Positions 3,840 to 5,214 of a DNA stretch of 5,214 nt are shown piece after piece (the first letter of the stretch is position 1; each line of letters starts with the position of its first letter). Source of the stretch: Ruminococcus sp. GTDB lineage: Bacteria; Bacillota; Clostridia; Oscillospirales; Acutalibacteraceae. The notes under the pieces were generated by a model that made no database searches, was not told the origin of the DNA, and worked only from the letters and a program-made list of their open reading frames with translations. The stretch is taken from assembly GCA_023667385.1 (NCBI GenBank), contig JAMPAE010000128.1:1-5214 (forward strand), in the 5' to 3' direction. The translations under genes were made by a program, and so were the position numbers.

Positions 3840-4283
3840 TTAAAATCCCCCATATTTCGTTTCAGCCGTTGCCGCCTTTTCAGGTGCAAGAAAAGACTTG
3901 ATTTTGTTGTACTGTTCACCCTTGTAGTTATCTATGTACACCTTGCACTTACCCTTTGCACCTGTGACGGCACTCCAGTTCATGCGTACCTTTTCGCCGT
4001 GCTTTTTCTCGCCGATTGCAAGAAAGAATGCCGAAAGCATACTTTCACATTTGCTGTGCAGGAACAAAGTATGTACTATCGTTGTGCTCTCCTTACCGTT
4101 GGTGACACGGATTGTCAAAATTGCTTTTTTACATGGCGGAAGCTTCTCCGAGCCGTTGTGTGTGCCACGCTCAAATTTAGTTACTTCAAAATCATAGATA
4201 CCCTCGGGTACTATTGTGTAACTGCTTTCGTTTTCGATTTCATCGTCCCATTCAAGGGCCCTGTCCATAAATTTATCACTCAT
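3840..4283 (-). CDS. DUF669 family phage protein, probable ssDNA-binding partner of the Sak4-type ATPase
   Basis: A 147-residue protein with the typical DUF669 course: an acidic start (ALEWDDEIENES), VPEGIYDFEVTKFERGTHNGSEKLPPC (about 25-51), ILTIRVT, then FLHSKCESMLSAFFLAIGEKKHGEKVRMNW (about 74-103) and KCKVYIDNYKGEQYNKIKSFL before a short tail. Length fits the family. DUF669 proteins usually sit next to Sak4/AAA_24 ATPases in phages and are proposed to act as single-stranded DNA-binding proteins; this is a context-based idea rather than established for this protein. The ATG at 4283 has AGAGG about nine bases upstream and begins 15 bases after the ATPase stop codon, so the two are probably co-transcribed and co-translated. 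Confidence 0.9.
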   Translation of the reverse strand: MSDKFMDRALEWDDEIENESSYTIVPEGIYDFEVTKFERGTHNGSEKLPPCKKAILTIRVTNGKESTTIVHTLFLHSKCESMLSAFFLAIGEKKHGEKVRMNWSAVTGAKGKCKVYIDNYKGEQYNKIKSFLAPEKAATAETKYGGF

Positions 4284-4298
4284 TGTTATTTACCTCTC

Positions 4299-5214
4299 TT
4301 ATCTTAAATTTGTTTTTACATAATCAACAACGTTCTTCCAATACAGCACAAGCCAGCCGTTTATGAAATCATCACCGTAATTTTCGATGGGTGTATCGAC
4401 GGGAAACTGACCTCTTGCAAACACAACCTTTTGAACTTCTTCGGCAGTGATACCGTCCATTGCCATAAGGTCGGCAACTGCTTTCGGAATATCGCCTGAC
4501 TGTTCAGCTTTAGGCGGTTCGTAATCGTCGATGATTTCATCAAAATCAGCGTGTGAAACTGTCTGACAGGTTTCAGGCTCACTCGAAACTACCGCCGCTT
4601 GTTGTGCGGGTACGGTCTGACTTTCAAAGATGTGCCTTATCGCATCGTATTCAAAAGGAAGCTCGTCAGGCAAGCCGCTGCGGTTCTTTGCGTCCCAACA
4701 CGGGTGGTGCGTGGTGTACATTACACGCTTGCCGCCCTGTGCTTTGAACTTCTTACCTTTGTCATCGGCGGAAACCGCAAAGGTTTTGTAGTTTGCGAAA
4801 AACACCATGTCCGCCCATTCTTTGATAATCGGTGAAATTTGCGAAGATGTCTTTTGACCGAGCTTCAGCTCCCAACGGTCGTATGCACCCATTTCGTCAG
4901 GCTGTTCAAATTTTTTAAGTTGTGCATGAGCTGTCAGAAGAACGTTGACACCTTTTTCAATAACTTCATCAAGCAATGTGAGAAAATGGGCAAACTCTTC
5001 TTTTTCATAGACGTAGCCTTTACCGCAGCCGAAATCTTCAATCCCTTTTTTGTCAAATTTAGAACAGATTTCCTTAATGCAAAGCTGTTCCGCCCAGTCA
5101 ATGGTGTCGATGACAAGTGTTTTGCAGATTGTCGGATTGTTCTTCACATATGTAACCTGCCTTTTCAGCATTTCCCAGCTTGTCGGTTTGTCAAAGCGTT
5201 TTACGTCAAGGTCT
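4299..5214 (-). CDS. Sak4-like/AAA_24 RecA-fold recombination ATPase (N-terminus cut by right edge)
   Basis: The frame is open to the right edge. An internal ATG at 5171 starts a 290-residue segment, but 14 further in-frame codons (DLDVKRFDKPTSWE) belong to the protein. The Walker A motif, expected some 30-40 residues from the N-terminus, lies outside the window. Counted from that internal Met, Walker B is TLVIDTIDW (18-26), a RecA-like VNVLLTAHAQ occurs at 75-84, and LKLGQKTSSQISPIIKEWADMVFFANY (about 102-128) follows, all typical of phage AAA_24/Sak4 proteins. The tail after about 185 is a variable linker and a short helical end (AVADLMAMDGITAEEVQ). Sak4-type proteins work with a phage ssDNA-binding protein in single-strand annealing and recombination at the fork; the DUF669 gene 15 bases downstream fits that. 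The name Sak4 is a family-level call. Confidence 0.9.
   Translation of the reverse strand, partial: DLDVKRFDKPTSWEMLKRQVTYVKNNPTICKTLVIDTIDWAEQLCIKEICSKFDKKGIEDFGCGKGYVYEKEEFAHFLTLLDEVIEKGVNVLLTAHAQLKKFEQPDEMGAYDRWELKLGQKTSSQISPIIKEWADMVFFANYKTFAVSADDKGKKFKAQGGKRVMYTTHHPCWDAKNRSGLPDELPFEYDAIRHIFESQTVPAQQAAVVSSEPETCQTVSHADFDEIIDDYEPPKAEQSGDIPKAVADLMAMDGITAEEVQKVVFARGQFPVDTPIENYGDDFINGWLVLYWKNVVDYVKTNLR

Noticed and set aside
1..5214. CRISPR array, tRNA/rRNA genes or a full insertion sequence
   Set aside because: I saw no regularly spaced repeats, no cloverleaf or rRNA signatures, and no transposase frame.

Overview
The window looks like part of the replication module of a temperate phage or prophage from a low-GC Gram-positive gut bacterium, most likely a Clostridia member of the Ruminococcus/Oscillospiraceae type. 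This rests on strong AGGAGG-type ribosome binding sites, consensus TTGACA/TATAAT promoters, and a familiar order of phage replication genes. The host assignment is inference. All convincing protein genes lie on the minus strand, so the biological order runs from high to low coordinates.

Layout in transcription order: (1) a Sak4/AAA_24-type RecA-fold ATPase, cut by the right edge (5214-4299); (2) a DUF669 protein, probably ssDNA-binding (4283-3840), 15 nt downstream; (3) a small inverted repeat (3839-3781); (4) compact module B (about 3767-3425), with a 23-residue hydrophobic peptide gene and a convergent antisense transcription unit; (5) a superfamily II helicase gene that keeps both ends but has lost its middle (3404-2925); (6) compact module A (about 2890-2575), with the same plan as B around a different hydrophobic peptide; (7) a large primase-helicase protein with PriCT-2-like, AEP-like, RepA/AAA_25 and helix-turn-helix regions (2498 or 2552 down to 321); (8) about 170 bp without a gene but rich in inverted repeats; (9) the first 49 codons of a small unknown protein running off the left edge (149-1).

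The phage genes fit together as a recombination and replication-initiation set: ATPase and ssDNA-binding protein, a (now probably broken) helicase, and a primase-helicase. The most interesting part is the pair of modules lodged in the gaps before the helicase and before the primase-helicase. Each has a consensus minus-strand promoter, a structured leader, a good ribosome binding site, a single-span hydrophobic peptide ending in lysines, and a hairpin terminator that reads both ways. A near-consensus or perfect plus-strand promoter points back at the peptide gene, with its -35 box inside the loop of a minus-strand terminator. This is the plan of type I toxin-antitoxin systems with 3'-overlapping antisense RNA (TxpA/RatA, BsrG/SR4, par/Fst). 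The two copies share architecture and short motifs (AACCGCC, TTAAGTTAAAA) but little other sequence.

Three further oddities: the primase-helicase has an excellent ribosome binding site aimed at an ATA codon, with no ATG/GTG/TTG there; peptide A lacks the stop codon that B has in its terminator stem, so its frame runs through the terminator over an A-AAA-AAG heptamer; and the helicase is joined in frame across a large internal deletion.
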